This document shows, piece after piece, positions 16,428 through 23,714 of a DNA stretch of 38,219 nt. The notes beneath the pieces were generated by a model. It saw only the letters and a list, made by a program, of their open reading frames with translations, ran no database searches and was not told the DNA's origin. The translations under genes and the position numbers were made by a program. How positions within the stretch are numbered: position 1 is the first letter of the stretch; each line of letters starts with the position of its first letter. The DNA comes from Verrucomicrobiota bacterium (GTDB taxonomy: Bacteria; Verrucomicrobiota; Verrucomicrobiia; Limisphaerales; UBA8199), in NCBI GenBank assembly GCA_003176045.1, contig PSRM01000352.1, forward strand, positions 1 to 38,219, in the 5' to 3' direction.

Positions 16428-16583
16428 CACCGCTTTGACGGAGGCCTTTCGGACAGGCTCACCCAAAGATGCGAGTATCCCGCGGTGAATGGTGTCTGCT
16501 AAAACCTTGGATGATGAAAACTCCTGAGCGCAAAAGCCGGGCGCATGTTGAATTTACCGTTAGCCCGGACACTTCCCTCCGGG

Positions 16584-16657
16584 GACGCCGGGTGAGGGCA
16601 CCCGGCCTGCATGGCCACAGCGCTGCGCCTGTAGGCCGGGTGCCCTCACCCGGCGTC
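16584..16657. repeat. Perfect 25-bp inverted repeat just upstream of a start codon
   Basis: The arms 16584-16608 and 16633-16657 are exact reverse complements (GACGCCGGGTGAGGGCACCC... start), separated by 24 bases. The right arm ends six bases before ATG 16664, so the RNA hairpin would cover the ribosome-binding region of the next gene. The frame is also open through the element, so it may have landed in the 5' part of a longer gene. Confidence 0.8.
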
Positions 16658-16663
16658 TTGGAC

Positions 16664-18316
16664 ATGTACTCCAGGCAGGCAACGGTACTTTCGAGATACG
16701 CCCTCCACAGCCTGGCTTTGGCGTTTCTGCTCGCCGCAGCCGCTCCGTCCGCGCGCGCCAACGTGTACGCAACGAACATTAAACTCAACGGCTCGTTGGC
16801 CTCCGTCTCGGTGGCTCCCGGAACCAGTGTGAGTATCAGCTACATCCTCAACGAATCCGCGGCGTCGGTGACGATCAAAATTCTGTCGGGCGCCACCGCC
16901 GTGCGCACCATGACGGGCGCCGGAGCGGCCCGAGGCCTAAACACGGCCTCGTGGGATGGCAAGGACGACAGCAATGTCACAGTGCCCGGTGGCAATTACT
17001 CGGTGAGCATCACCGCCTCCTCCTCGGGCTATGCGGGTCCGGCTTGGACGCTGACGACCTCGGACACAAATCCAGGAAATAAGATTTGGGAACCGCGCGG
17101 CATCGCTCTTGATCGCAATACCAACAGCGTCTATTACGGTCGCGTATTTGCCGCCAATGCCATTCCGAACGGCACCACCCCTCTGGGCTATCAACGTGGC
17201 ATCCTGAAGTGCAACGCCGACGGCAGCTACGCCGATGAGGGCGGGTTCAGCACCGGCGGCCATACCTGGCCCACCACATCACCGACCGGCTACGCCCCCT
17301 GGAAACTTCAAGTCTCGGATGACGATTACGTCTATATCGAAGACTGGGCCAATAGCGGTGACATTTATCGTTGGGACCCTACGCTTTCGACGCCCGCAGG
17401 TGGTTTGCACGTGTTGCGGTCGGATAATTGGTACAGCACCAGCGCCAACATGAGCGGCCCGACCATCTTTGGGACGGGAACAAACACCGAAATTTGGATG
17501 GCAGACGTCCCCTATCCCAATGACCACGGCATCCTGCGCTGGACAGTCAGTAGCGACGGCACCTGCGCGGCCAATGATAAGGGCACACAAATCGTCAAAA
17601 GCCACCTTGGTTCCGACCTTCAGGATTATCCCTGGGACGTGGCCGTGGACACCAACCACGACATCTACACGATTCAGGCGCGCGCCAACCCGGGCGACAG
17701 CGCCTGGCGCGTGCTCAAGTTCCCTGCGTATTCCGGGACGGTGGACACGACCGCTATCTGGAAAATCGGCAGCGGCTACGGCGGCAGTGACTGGCTTTAT
17801 GCCAGCGGCATTTCTGTTGACCCGACGGCCACCTACGTGGCCGTTGCCTTCCGTGGTTCGAGCGGGACTGGCGGCAATACTAAAATCCTTTCGACGGTGG
17901 ACGGAACGGTAATTACTTCGCTTGATCTAGGTGTCTCTCTCAGCGGCCAAACCAAGAAAGCAGATTACGATGTGGACTGGGACGCTGTGGGCAATGTGTA
18001 CCTGGTAGATGAGTACGTAGGCGTCTGGCGCGCCTACTCGCCTCCTGGCGCCAATTCGGCCACTACCGTAGCCGTGCCCGTGATTCAAGTTACAGGCCCC
18101 GCGCCGGCGACTCTCGCGATCGCGCCAGGCACGCCTGGCCATTACGATATCGCGTATTCGGGCGGTTCCGGACTCCAGTTCGTCCTGGTTTCATCAACCA
18201 ACGTGACTGCGGCAATGAACACCTGGGCGCGGGTGGCCACCAACAGCGCCACCAGTGGAACGTTCAGCGTTATCATCGGCCCGGGAGCAGCGTTTTACCG
18301 CGTTAAGAGTGAGTAG
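16664..18316 (+). CDS. Secreted FlgD-Ig / NHL-like beta-propeller protein
   Basis: ATG 16664 is chosen since it begins a signal peptide (MYSRQATVLSRYALHSLALAFLLAAAAPSARA-N). The frame is open back to 16469, but that part is translated palindromic repeat. The product is 550 residues. Residues about 45-125 match a FlgD-type Ig-like domain (VSISYILNESAASVTIKILSGATAVRTM ... WDGKDDSN, PGGNYSVSI). Residues about 140-480 form a propeller-like region with repeated GIALD/DVAVDTNHDIY and IYRWDP-type strands, as in NHL or SMP-30-like proteins. The C-terminal about 60 residues (DIAYSGGSGLQFVLVSSTNV...FYRVKSE) form the small domain that ends many verrucomicrobial secreted proteins. Substrate unknown. A terminator-like stem follows, before the pseudopilin gene. 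Confidence 0.8.
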   Translation: MYSRQATVLSRYALHSLALAFLLAAAAPSARANVYATNIKLNGSLASVSVAPGTSVSISYILNESAASVTIKILSGATAVRTMTGAGAARGLNTASWDGKDDSNVTVPGGNYSVSITASSSGYAGPAWTLTTSDTNPGNKIWEPRGIALDRNTNSVYYGRVFAANAIPNGTTPLGYQRGILKCNADGSYADEGGFSTGGHTWPTTSPTGYAPWKLQVSDDDYVYIEDWANSGDIYRWDPTLSTPAGGLHVLRSDNWYSTSANMSGPTIFGTGTNTEIWMADVPYPNDHGILRWTVSSDGTCAANDKGTQIVKSHLGSDLQDYPWDVAVDTNHDIYTIQARANPGDSAWRVLKFPAYSGTVDTTAIWKIGSGYGGSDWLYASGISVDPTATYVAVAFRGSSGTGGNTKILSTVDGTVITSLDLGVSLSGQTKKADYDVDWDAVGNVYLVDEYVGVWRAYSPPGANSATTVAVPVIQVTGPAPATLAIAPGTPGHYDIAYSGGSGLQFVLVSSTNVTAAMNTWARVATNSATSGTFSVIIGPGAAFYRVKSE

Positions 18317-18336
18317 GACCAGGAATTTGAATTTGG

Positions 18337-18411
18337 GGCTGCCGGCGGGGGTGCCAGGTGATTTGGCGGGTGTTGGGGACAGGCGACCTGACCACCGGCA
18401 GCCATTCTTTT
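18337..18411 (+). terminator. Terminator-like inverted repeat after the propeller gene
   Basis: GGCTGCCGG (18337-18345) pairs exactly with CCGGCAGCC (18395-18403), extendable by three further bases with one mismatch. It is followed by ATTCTTTT. The loop is long (about 49 bases) but can fold within itself. It fits a factor-independent terminator between the propeller gene and the pseudopilin gene, of moderate quality. Confidence 0.4.
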
Positions 18412-18451
18412 GACTCGTAGCATGGACGCCAGTACAGTTCGCGCAGACGCG

Positions 18452-19294
18452 ATGAATCGGACGCAAGCCAGGCGCGCATTTACGCTTATCGAACTATTGG
18501 TGGTGATAGCGATCATCGCGCTACTGGCGGCGTTGCTGCTTCCCGTACTGGGCCGGGGCAAGCTCAAAGCCCAAGGAGTCCAGTGCATGAGCAACAACAA
18601 GCAGCTTGCGCTTGCCTGGCGCATGTACACCGATGACAACCGGGACCTGCTGCTTTTTAGCAGCAGCGATCCTGTGGGCTATCGCGATCCCTACACCTGG
18701 TGCAACGGCCTCATTGATTTCAACGCCGGCAATGCTTCCAATTACGACCCGAGCGTGGACATCATGCCTAGTCCACTCTGGCCTTATTGCGCCAACAGCC
18801 TCGGGATCTGGCGGTGTCCGGCTGACCGCTCCTATGTAATCGTTGGCGGCGTCTTGAAACCTCGAATCCGCACCATGTCCATGAACGCATTTTTGGGCGG
18901 GTTCTCCGGGAAGGCATATACTTTGGGAGACATGCCCAACTACCAGGTTTACCGCAGATTTGGCCAACTTAGTCCGCCTGGGCCGGATCGGATCTTCCTG
19001 TTCATTGATGAACGTCAGGACGCCATTAACTATGGTAATTTCCTGACGGACATGCATGGCTATCCTAATAACACGGCGGCCTACGCCCTGCTCGATCTAC
19101 CCGCTTCCTATCACGGTCAGGCAGGCGGGCTTTCCTTTTGCGACGGCCACTCGGAAATTCACCGCTGGCGCGACAGCCGCACGATGCCCAGCCTCCTCGA
19201 GGAGCACGCTATTTTTAATGGCTACACCCCTGTGCCCTCTCCAGGCAACCAGGATGTCGCCTGGCTCCAGGACCACACAACCCGCCCGAAGTAG
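18452..19294 (+). CDS. Pseudopilin-like protein with H-X9-DG tail
   Basis: This is a 280-residue member of the prepilin-type N-terminal methylation family that is hugely expanded in Verrucomicrobia and Planctomycetes. The leader RRA-FTLIELLVVIAIIALLAALLLP is a type IV/type II-secretion prepilin signal: a prepilin peptidase would cut after RRA and methylate F+1, with E+5 present. The C-terminus has the diagnostic spacing H-(9)-DG (HGQAGGLSFCDGHSEIHRW). ATG 18452 gives the short basic leader usual for the family; ATG 18422 would add ten residues. The globular part has paired cysteines and Trp-rich loops (CQ/CS/CPADR). It is probably a minor pseudopilin or surface filament subunit; the partner machinery is not in the window. 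Confidence 0.88.
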   Translation: MNRTQARRAFTLIELLVVIAIIALLAALLLPVLGRGKLKAQGVQCMSNNKQLALAWRMYTDDNRDLLLFSSSDPVGYRDPYTWCNGLIDFNAGNASNYDPSVDIMPSPLWPYCANSLGIWRCPADRSYVIVGGVLKPRIRTMSMNAFLGGFSGKAYTLGDMPNYQVYRRFGQLSPPGPDRIFLFIDERQDAINYGNFLTDMHGYPNNTAAYALLDLPASYHGQAGGLSFCDGHSEIHRWRDSRTMPSLLEEHAIFNGYTPVPSPGNQDVAWLQDHTTRPK

Positions 19295-19843
19295 TAGGGG
19301 ATAATCGGTGAGTGACGGCAGAGGCGTCGGAGCGCGGTTTGTTTTTGTCCCGTAGGGACATACGAGAATAGCCCAACGCTTCAGCGTTGGGTAGGACCGC
19401 CAGAATCGCAAGAGTCCCGAAGGGACGACTGAAACCAAGCTGAAGCTCGGCCGTCCCTTCGGGACTTAGTCGCTCTTTGTGCGCGCAACCCAACGCTGAA
19501 GCGCTTGTCATTACCCACATCTTTCCGAGCGAAATATGAGCACTACTAATCGCCAGGAGGCGTTGGGGCAGAGGCGGTGGAAGCGTAAAACCCCGTAGGG
19601 CCCGTAGGGGTGCCCTGTTTATTGAACTGACCACCCGAACACACGCAAGATTCGCATTGTCCTGCCGGCTACCAAGCAAAAAGTCCAGGCGTTCAAGGTA
19701 CCTGATAAACTGAAGAGGTGCCCGTGATTGCGACGACCGACCGTTTAATCAAGCGTCACCGCACCATCGCCGCTGGCGGGAATTCACTGATTCTAGATGG
19801 GACGCCCCAAACGATCCAAATGCAGCACAGGCGTGGCGATATC
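19295..19843. other. Palindrome-rich spacer, no clear gene
   Basis: About 550 bases follow the pseudopilin gene. The first 320 are a cluster of small palindromes (annotated separately). The rest, 19620-19843, is ordinary-looking DNA with short frames on the plus strand (from 19718 and 19797) that are basic or Ser/Thr-rich and lack any recognisable domain; I do not call them. Confidence 0.5.
19347..19611. repeat. Cluster of GTCCC(G/T)..GGGAC and CCCAACGCT palindromes
   Basis: The cluster contains GTCCCGTAGGGAC (19347-19359), CCCAACGCTTCAGCGTTGGG (19372-19391), GTCCCGAAGGGAC (19414-19426), its inverted partner GTCCCTTCGGGAC (19453-19465), a half copy of the CCCAACGCTGAAGCG palindrome (about 19488-19502), and an ACCCC/AGGGGT stem (19590-19611). 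Copies of the same hairpins in both orientations suggest nested or duplicated REP-type elements. I recall such CCCGTAGGGAC and CCCAACGCT hairpins as common in verrucomicrobial genomes; this was not checked here. Confidence 0.7.
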
Positions 19844-20101
19844 TCAAAACAGCCTATGCAGAAGCCGATCAAAAAACCCCTGTATAACCAACCGCTCGAC
19901 GACCGCGATACTTAATACGAGTGTGCTGACCAGCACGTCGGTGGGGACTTTTATTCGGACGGCAGTTAAGCCGATCACCCTCATCAGACCCCAAATAGCC
20001 AGCGCCAGGGTGAGCACGGCGCTTAGAACGGATTCGGCATTCCGCAGTGGGGTTGATCTCGACGGGGTTTTGCTATGCAATTTCTTGTTTTTCACAGACA
20101 C
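19844..20101 (-). CDS. Small putative membrane protein
   Basis: The 85-residue frame starts with GTG at 20101 or, more likely, GTG 20095 (MKNKKLHSK...); an AAAGGA stretch lies a few bases upstream. A basic head is followed by two hydrophobic segments, about residues 25-46 (SVLSAVLTLALAIWGLMRVIGL) and 55-75 (VLVSTLVLSIAVVERLVI), and a short basic tail. I do not recognise a family. It overlaps the 3' end of the preceding minus-strand gene by 23-29 bases, which suggests coupled translation of a two-gene unit. The opposite-strand frame at the same place is Ser/Thr-rich and less protein-like. Confidence 0.5.
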   Translation of the reverse strand: MSVKNKKLHSKTPSRSTPLRNAESVLSAVLTLALAIWGLMRVIGLTAVRIKVPTDVLVSTLVLSIAVVERLVIQGFFDRLLHRLF

Positions 20102-20300
20102 AGTTTCCTTTGTTGGTTTGTTTTGGTTGTAATTGGGCCTGTCGTGCCTGTTCGTCGTCCCATCTATGGAACTCCGCCCTCGTTTGTACTATCTGAACCC
20201 CGATCCGCAGCCAGGCGTCGAGGTCGATGGGCAGTAGGCGATTAAGGTCCCCAGAGCGAACAGATTCCATTTGCGTCACTTTGTATTCTTCTTCGGACAT
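20073..20300 (-). CDS. Small acidic protein of unknown function
   Basis: The 75-residue product (MSEEEYKVTQMESVRSGDLN...CVCEKQEIA) starts at ATG 20300 with an AAAGAG stretch seven bases upstream. The larger frame from 20432 has a less plausible beginning. There is no recognised domain. It is rich in charged residues with a helical central part (DLDAWLRIGVQIVQTRAEFHRWDDEQARQAQ) and a Cys pair near the end. It is the first gene of a two-gene minus-strand unit with the small membrane protein. The divergent plus-strand neighbour is the NtrC-type regulator, and an inverted-repeat pair at 20401-20440 lies between them. Confidence 0.5.
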   Translation of the reverse strand: MSEEEYKVTQMESVRSGDLNRLLPIDLDAWLRIGVQIVQTRAEFHRWDDEQARQAQLQPKQTNKGNCVCEKQEIA

Positions 20301-20717
20301 AGATTCTCTTTTTGCATGTTCGATGCCACCGATTTGCCTAATCCTTAAGCTGTTGCTGCAGAATAGGTTACGATTGTTATCCTGTGAAATAATCGCAAAA
20401 CAATTGTGTGCCAAGTGTGCGAATCCACACAATTGGCACAGGCGGCGTCCTCAGCCGTGCGTGTGCCCGGGCTACGGGGCAATCTTCCGGATCACGTCTC
20501 TGTCCCCTTTGAATGTCGTCTCTACTCACTATGATTTTCGTAAACTCTGTTTCCCCAATCTCGCCGGCCTGGTTTGCGGCCGAGTTGGCAACCATCTGCT
20601 AAAAAACCATCAGTTCCGAACCTGTGTACTGGCATTTGTGCGATTCCGCGTTCGCCAGTCCTTGATTTAGCTTCCCCGATTTCTAGTCACGATATAAATT
20701 CGGCTACTTTTTGAGCA
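20301..20717. other. Divergent regulatory spacer
   Basis: This spacer of 417 bases separates the small minus-strand genes from the sigma54 activator. It is somewhat AT-richer than the flanks. The only marked structure is the dyad at 20401-20440. A GATATAAATT stretch at 20691-20700 could be a -10 region of the activator gene, but no -35 box stands at the right distance. I found no TGGCAC-N5-TTGCA sigma54 site. Confidence 0.45.
20401..20440. promoter_or_regulatory. Interleaved inverted repeats (candidate operator or pseudoknot)
   Basis: CAATTGTGTG (20401-20410) and CACACAATTG (20426-20435) are exact inverted repeats 15 bases apart. A second exact pair, TGTGCCAA (20407-20414) and TTGGCACA (20433-20440), is shifted and interleaved with the first. 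The position between divergent genes suits a protein-binding dyad. As RNA the two pairings compete. Confidence 0.5.
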
Positions 20718-22148
20718 ATGGACTCCCCGCCGCTTCCACGAATACTGGTAATCGATGATGAGAAGAACCTGCGCTTGTCTCTCAGCGTCGTCTTGGAGGC
20801 CGAGGGCTACTCGCCTGTTGCTGTCGAATCCGCAGAAGAGGGGCTGGAGCACCTTGCCCGCGAAGAGTTCTTCATGGTGATCACCGATGCCCGTTTAGGG
20901 GGGATGAGCGGTTATGAGTTTCTGGCTCAGGCTAGGACAAAATGGGTGGACTTACCTGTTGTGATGATCACCGCCTACGCCACCCCGAAGCTCGCTGTCG
21001 AGGCAATCAAGCTCGGAGCCATAGATTACCTTGCGAAACCTTTCGCCCCCGAGGAATTGCTCCACGCAGTCGCCAGATGCGCAGAACGCTTTCGTCTGCT
21101 GCGAGAGAATGAATGGCTGCGTACCCGAAGCAAACTCTCCGATGTTTCGCAAATCATTGGGACATCGCCGGCAATTACCCGGTTGCGCGATGACATTAAG
21201 AGCATTGCTGCAAGCAGTGCACGGGTCTTGATTTTGGGCGAGAGCGGTACAGGCAAAGAACTTATCGCTAGAGCAGTCCACAGTTTGAGCGAGCGGAGCC
21301 ACCGTAAACTCATACCCATCAACTGTGCTGCGTTTATTGATAATCTTGCCGAGGACGAGTTGTTTGGACATGAAAAAGGAGCCTTCACCGGGGCCACGAA
21401 ACTGAAGCCTGGCAAAGTGGAATTGGCAGACCGTGGAACACTGTTTTTGGATGAAATCGGTGAGTTATCTTTAGTCGTCCAGTCGAAATTATTTCGCTTC
21501 TTGGAAGATGGCACCTTTTACCGCGTTGGAGGAACCCAGGAACTTAGATCCGACGTGCGCCTCATAGCGGCAACAAACCGGGATTTGGAGCAGGCGGTTG
21601 TGCAAAACAAGTTCCGGCCCGAACTTTATCATCGTTTGAACGTGATTCAGATAACGCCTCCGCCATTAAGAGATCGACGCGAGGACATCCCCTTGCTGGC
21701 GGCTCATTTACTTGCACAGGCCTGCCGGCGTTCACATCGAAGCATCCTGCCAATCTCGCCAGAAGCACAGGCGCGGCTCCAAGCGTATGACTATCCTGGC
21801 AACGTCCGGGAACTCGAACATATCATGGATCGAGCCGTGGTAATGTGCAAGAACCCCTCGATTCAACCTGATGACCTGCAGTTCCGAAAGCAATGGGTCG
21901 CCGACATGCGAACAAACTCGGCAGCCTCATCTCCGCAGGAAACCGAAGTTCGGTTGGCTTCCCTCGATTTGAATCAAGCCCATGCAAAACTCACTGAGGC
22001 CGCCATGTTGCGGAGCAACCAGAACATAAGTCAAGCGGCCCAACTGCTTGGTATCTCTAGATTCAAGTTCTACAGGATGCTAAAGAAAGCGATTGGGAGT
22101 CACGAACAGTCCATTCCCCCGACGCTCCCTGGGACGCGTGACAACTAA
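20718..22148 (+). CDS. NtrC-family sigma54-dependent response regulator
   Basis: This 476-residue regulator has the three classic parts. The receiver domain (about 7-120) has acidic pocket D13/D14, phospho-acceptor D57 in MVITDARLGG and a late lysine in YLAKPF. The AAA+ domain (about 145-380) has Walker A GESGTGKE, the sigma54-contacting loop GAFTGA, Walker B TLFLDEIGEL and a sensor NPGNVREL-type motif (YPGNVREL). The Fis-type HTH at the C-terminus is SQAAQLLGISRFKFYRMLKK. It should open sigma54-RNA polymerase promoters when phosphorylated. No sensor kinase is adjacent, so it is an orphan here. Start ATG 20718 is the only sensible one. Its targets are unknown; no sigma54 site was found nearby. 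Confidence 0.93.
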   Translation: MDSPPLPRILVIDDEKNLRLSLSVVLEAEGYSPVAVESAEEGLEHLAREEFFMVITDARLGGMSGYEFLAQARTKWVDLPVVMITAYATPKLAVEAIKLGAIDYLAKPFAPEELLHAVARCAERFRLLRENEWLRTRSKLSDVSQIIGTSPAITRLRDDIKSIAASSARVLILGESGTGKELIARAVHSLSERSHRKLIPINCAAFIDNLAEDELFGHEKGAFTGATKLKPGKVELADRGTLFLDEIGELSLVVQSKLFRFLEDGTFYRVGGTQELRSDVRLIAATNRDLEQAVVQNKFRPELYHRLNVIQITPPPLRDRREDIPLLAAHLLAQACRRSHRSILPISPEAQARLQAYDYPGNVRELEHIMDRAVVMCKNPSIQPDDLQFRKQWVADMRTNSAASSPQETEVRLASLDLNQAHAKLTEAAMLRSNQNISQAAQLLGISRFKFYRMLKKAIGSHEQSIPPTLPGTRDN

Positions 22149-22351
22149 ATATGCCGAAACGGCGACTGAGCCAACATGAACACTCAATCGAAGCCGGTAG
22201 CGGGGCAGGTACTCGACAGCCCTGAGGTCCTTCACCTCACCATAAGGTTGGTGCCCACGGCTGAAGCGCGGCCATATCAACGGATTTACCACCCGACACA
22301 GTTATGAGCCGAGCAGGTAGAACTCCGATCCTCTCACCCGCTGGCAGATCC
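22149..22351. other. Spacer between convergent genes
   Basis: This stretch of 203 bases separates the converging sigma54 activator and the minus-strand Mu-type DNA-binding protein. I see no gene and no clear terminator. Confidence 0.4.
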
Positions 22352-23149
22352 TCACGCCGGACACAATCTCAAAATTTCCTCGAACAATCTCTCTACATCC
22401 AGCTTTTCCGACCCTTCAAAGAGTTTTAGAGCGCCGTGACAAAGTAGCCAGTCCGCGAATTCGCGAGCTTCCCTCACAAAAACTCGGTTTCGGCACCGAG
22501 CAAGCAGAACCCGTAACCGATTTGAAACCCCTTGCCGCCAGAGACCCAGGTCGGAGCCGCTGAATCGCCGCTCTCGTTCATGAATTAGCCTTACCAGTTC
22601 CTTCCTCGAAAGCTGCGACAATTGATCGGAAAATCGCTCTGCTTCTGGCAATTGAAGAGAACTCCATCTGCGTTGTTCTCGTACGCGCGCAAAGACCCTC
22701 CTTTCGAATGGAGTTGGCGCGTGGCGAATCAACGAATCGTAGCCAAATCCAGATGGGACCACCCCGGGGCGCCTCCTACTCGGCATTCCTGGAATAGGGG
22801 CATTGCTATTGAAAAACTTTAAGAACGTACGATATGCCGCCTTTACGCTCTTGTGCTCAAAACATAGGTTCCGCCACCAATCTCTGAACATCTTGTGATT
22901 CTGGTTCTCATAAGGGAGAGCTGCATAATTCACGAGCACACGCCAGTCTCTCGAATTTCGATAGTCGTAGTATTTCCGGCGCGCCGTTCCAACAGAACAA
23001 CGCATTTGATCGGCAACCCGTTCAAGGGATTTCTGGATTGGTGAGCCGACGGAATCAAGCGCAAGAACCCATCTATGAATCTGATTGCGCTGCTCGGGAG
23101 GCATTTCGTCGAGTATCGGTGCCGCGTTGTTGCTTCTAGGGCGCTTCAT
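22352..23149 (-). CDS. Mu-transposase-like N-terminal DNA-binding protein, no catalytic domain
   Basis: The product has 265 residues. Residues about 40-75 form a helix-turn-helix (LERVADQMRCSVGTARRKYYDYRNSRDWRVLVN), and about 85-145 contain WWRNLCFEHKSVKAAYRTFLKFF followed by PSGFGYDSLIRHAPTPFE. That order (HTH, NRW-like segment, GW/GF-Y-x-L-R-x-AP) reminds me of the N-terminal part of Mu-type DDE transposases in Verrucomicrobia. This is recognition by eye, not a search. The DDE domain is missing; the C-terminal half is a basic, Arg/Leu-rich helical region. It may be a domesticated DNA-binding protein or the remnant of a transposable phage. It is transcribed away from the HerA/NurA operon across a spacer of about 560 bases and may mark the left edge of the island. 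Confidence 0.55.
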   Translation of the reverse strand: MKRPRSNNAAPILDEMPPEQRNQIHRWVLALDSVGSPIQKSLERVADQMRCSVGTARRKYYDYRNSRDWRVLVNYAALPYENQNHKMFRDWWRNLCFEHKSVKAAYRTFLKFFNSNAPIPGMPSRRRPGVVPSGFGYDSLIRHAPTPFERRVFARVREQRRWSSLQLPEAERFSDQLSQLSRKELVRLIHERERRFSGSDLGLWRQGVSNRLRVLLARCRNRVFVREAREFADWLLCHGALKLFEGSEKLDVERLFEEILRLCPA

Positions 23150-23714
23150 CGAAGTAAAAAATAAGTTCGGATGGAGTGGGGCACCACCACCGTCTATAGG
23201 CCGTGCGCGCCGAAGTAAGCTTTGTCCGCCGCGCGCGGCGTGGCAGCCGATATTCGAGTAGCTTTTTTACTACCTGGACCGGCAGCAGTGTTTGTGGTGC
23301 TCGACTTTCTGCACACGCCGCTTGTTCTGCCAAGACGTCTCCCGGCTTTTCCACCGTAGGCGGCCCGCAGCTACATGTGTCGCTGTGCTTCGGGCAGACT
23401 GGGGCCGTCCCCAATCACACTGCTAACGTTCAGGCCATCCGGTCTGGGTCACACCATGACTGGACGGTTTGTGGCCGCCGCCTTGTCGGCACGGCGTGCT
23501 AAATTTACCACTGATACCCTTTCCACCATCCGAACACCACGAGAATGTCGGAACGAGCGAACGTTATCAAGGGATTTGCTACTTTCTCTTTTCATCAAGC
23601 CCACCGGTGCTTAATCCAAAACGGGCACTCGGGACTGGGTATGTGATCGGATTCATTGTCTAATTGCGGGTTCAACCATGAAGATCGCTCTTAACTGGTC
23701 CTCAATTCCTTAAA
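23150..23714. other. Island-edge spacer
   Basis: These 565 bases lie upstream of the NurA-like gene. A 99-codon plus-strand frame (23203-23502) and an overlapping minus-strand frame exist but are Ser/Arg/Cys-rich with no domain, so I leave them uncalled. The promoter of the NurA-HerA operon must be here; I cannot identify it. No tRNA or attachment-site duplication is visible. Confidence 0.45.

Larger units (their letters stand above)
16074..16663. other. Repeat-dense spacer between divergent genes
   Basis: About 590 bases lie between the multicopper oxidase start and the next plus-strand start. I see no gene but four palindromic elements in a row: a GGGACG/CGTCCC hairpin (16215-16230), the type A element (16245-16350), a type B fragment (16399-16427) and a large perfect inverted repeat (16584-16657). 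Promoters for both flanking genes must lie here or in the repeats; none is clear to me. Confidence 0.6.

Noticed and set aside
16469..16663. N-terminal extension of the FlgD-Ig/propeller protein
   Set aside because: The sequence is translated inverted repeat and precedes a clear signal peptide at ATG 16664.
20662..20698. Promoter TTGATT ... TATAAA for the sigma54 activator
   Set aside because: The spacing of 25 bases is too long for a sigma70 promoter.
23203..23502. 99-residue plus-strand frame in the island-edge spacer
   Set aside because: Ser/Arg/Cys-rich, overlaps an equally weak minus-strand frame, and no motif is visible.
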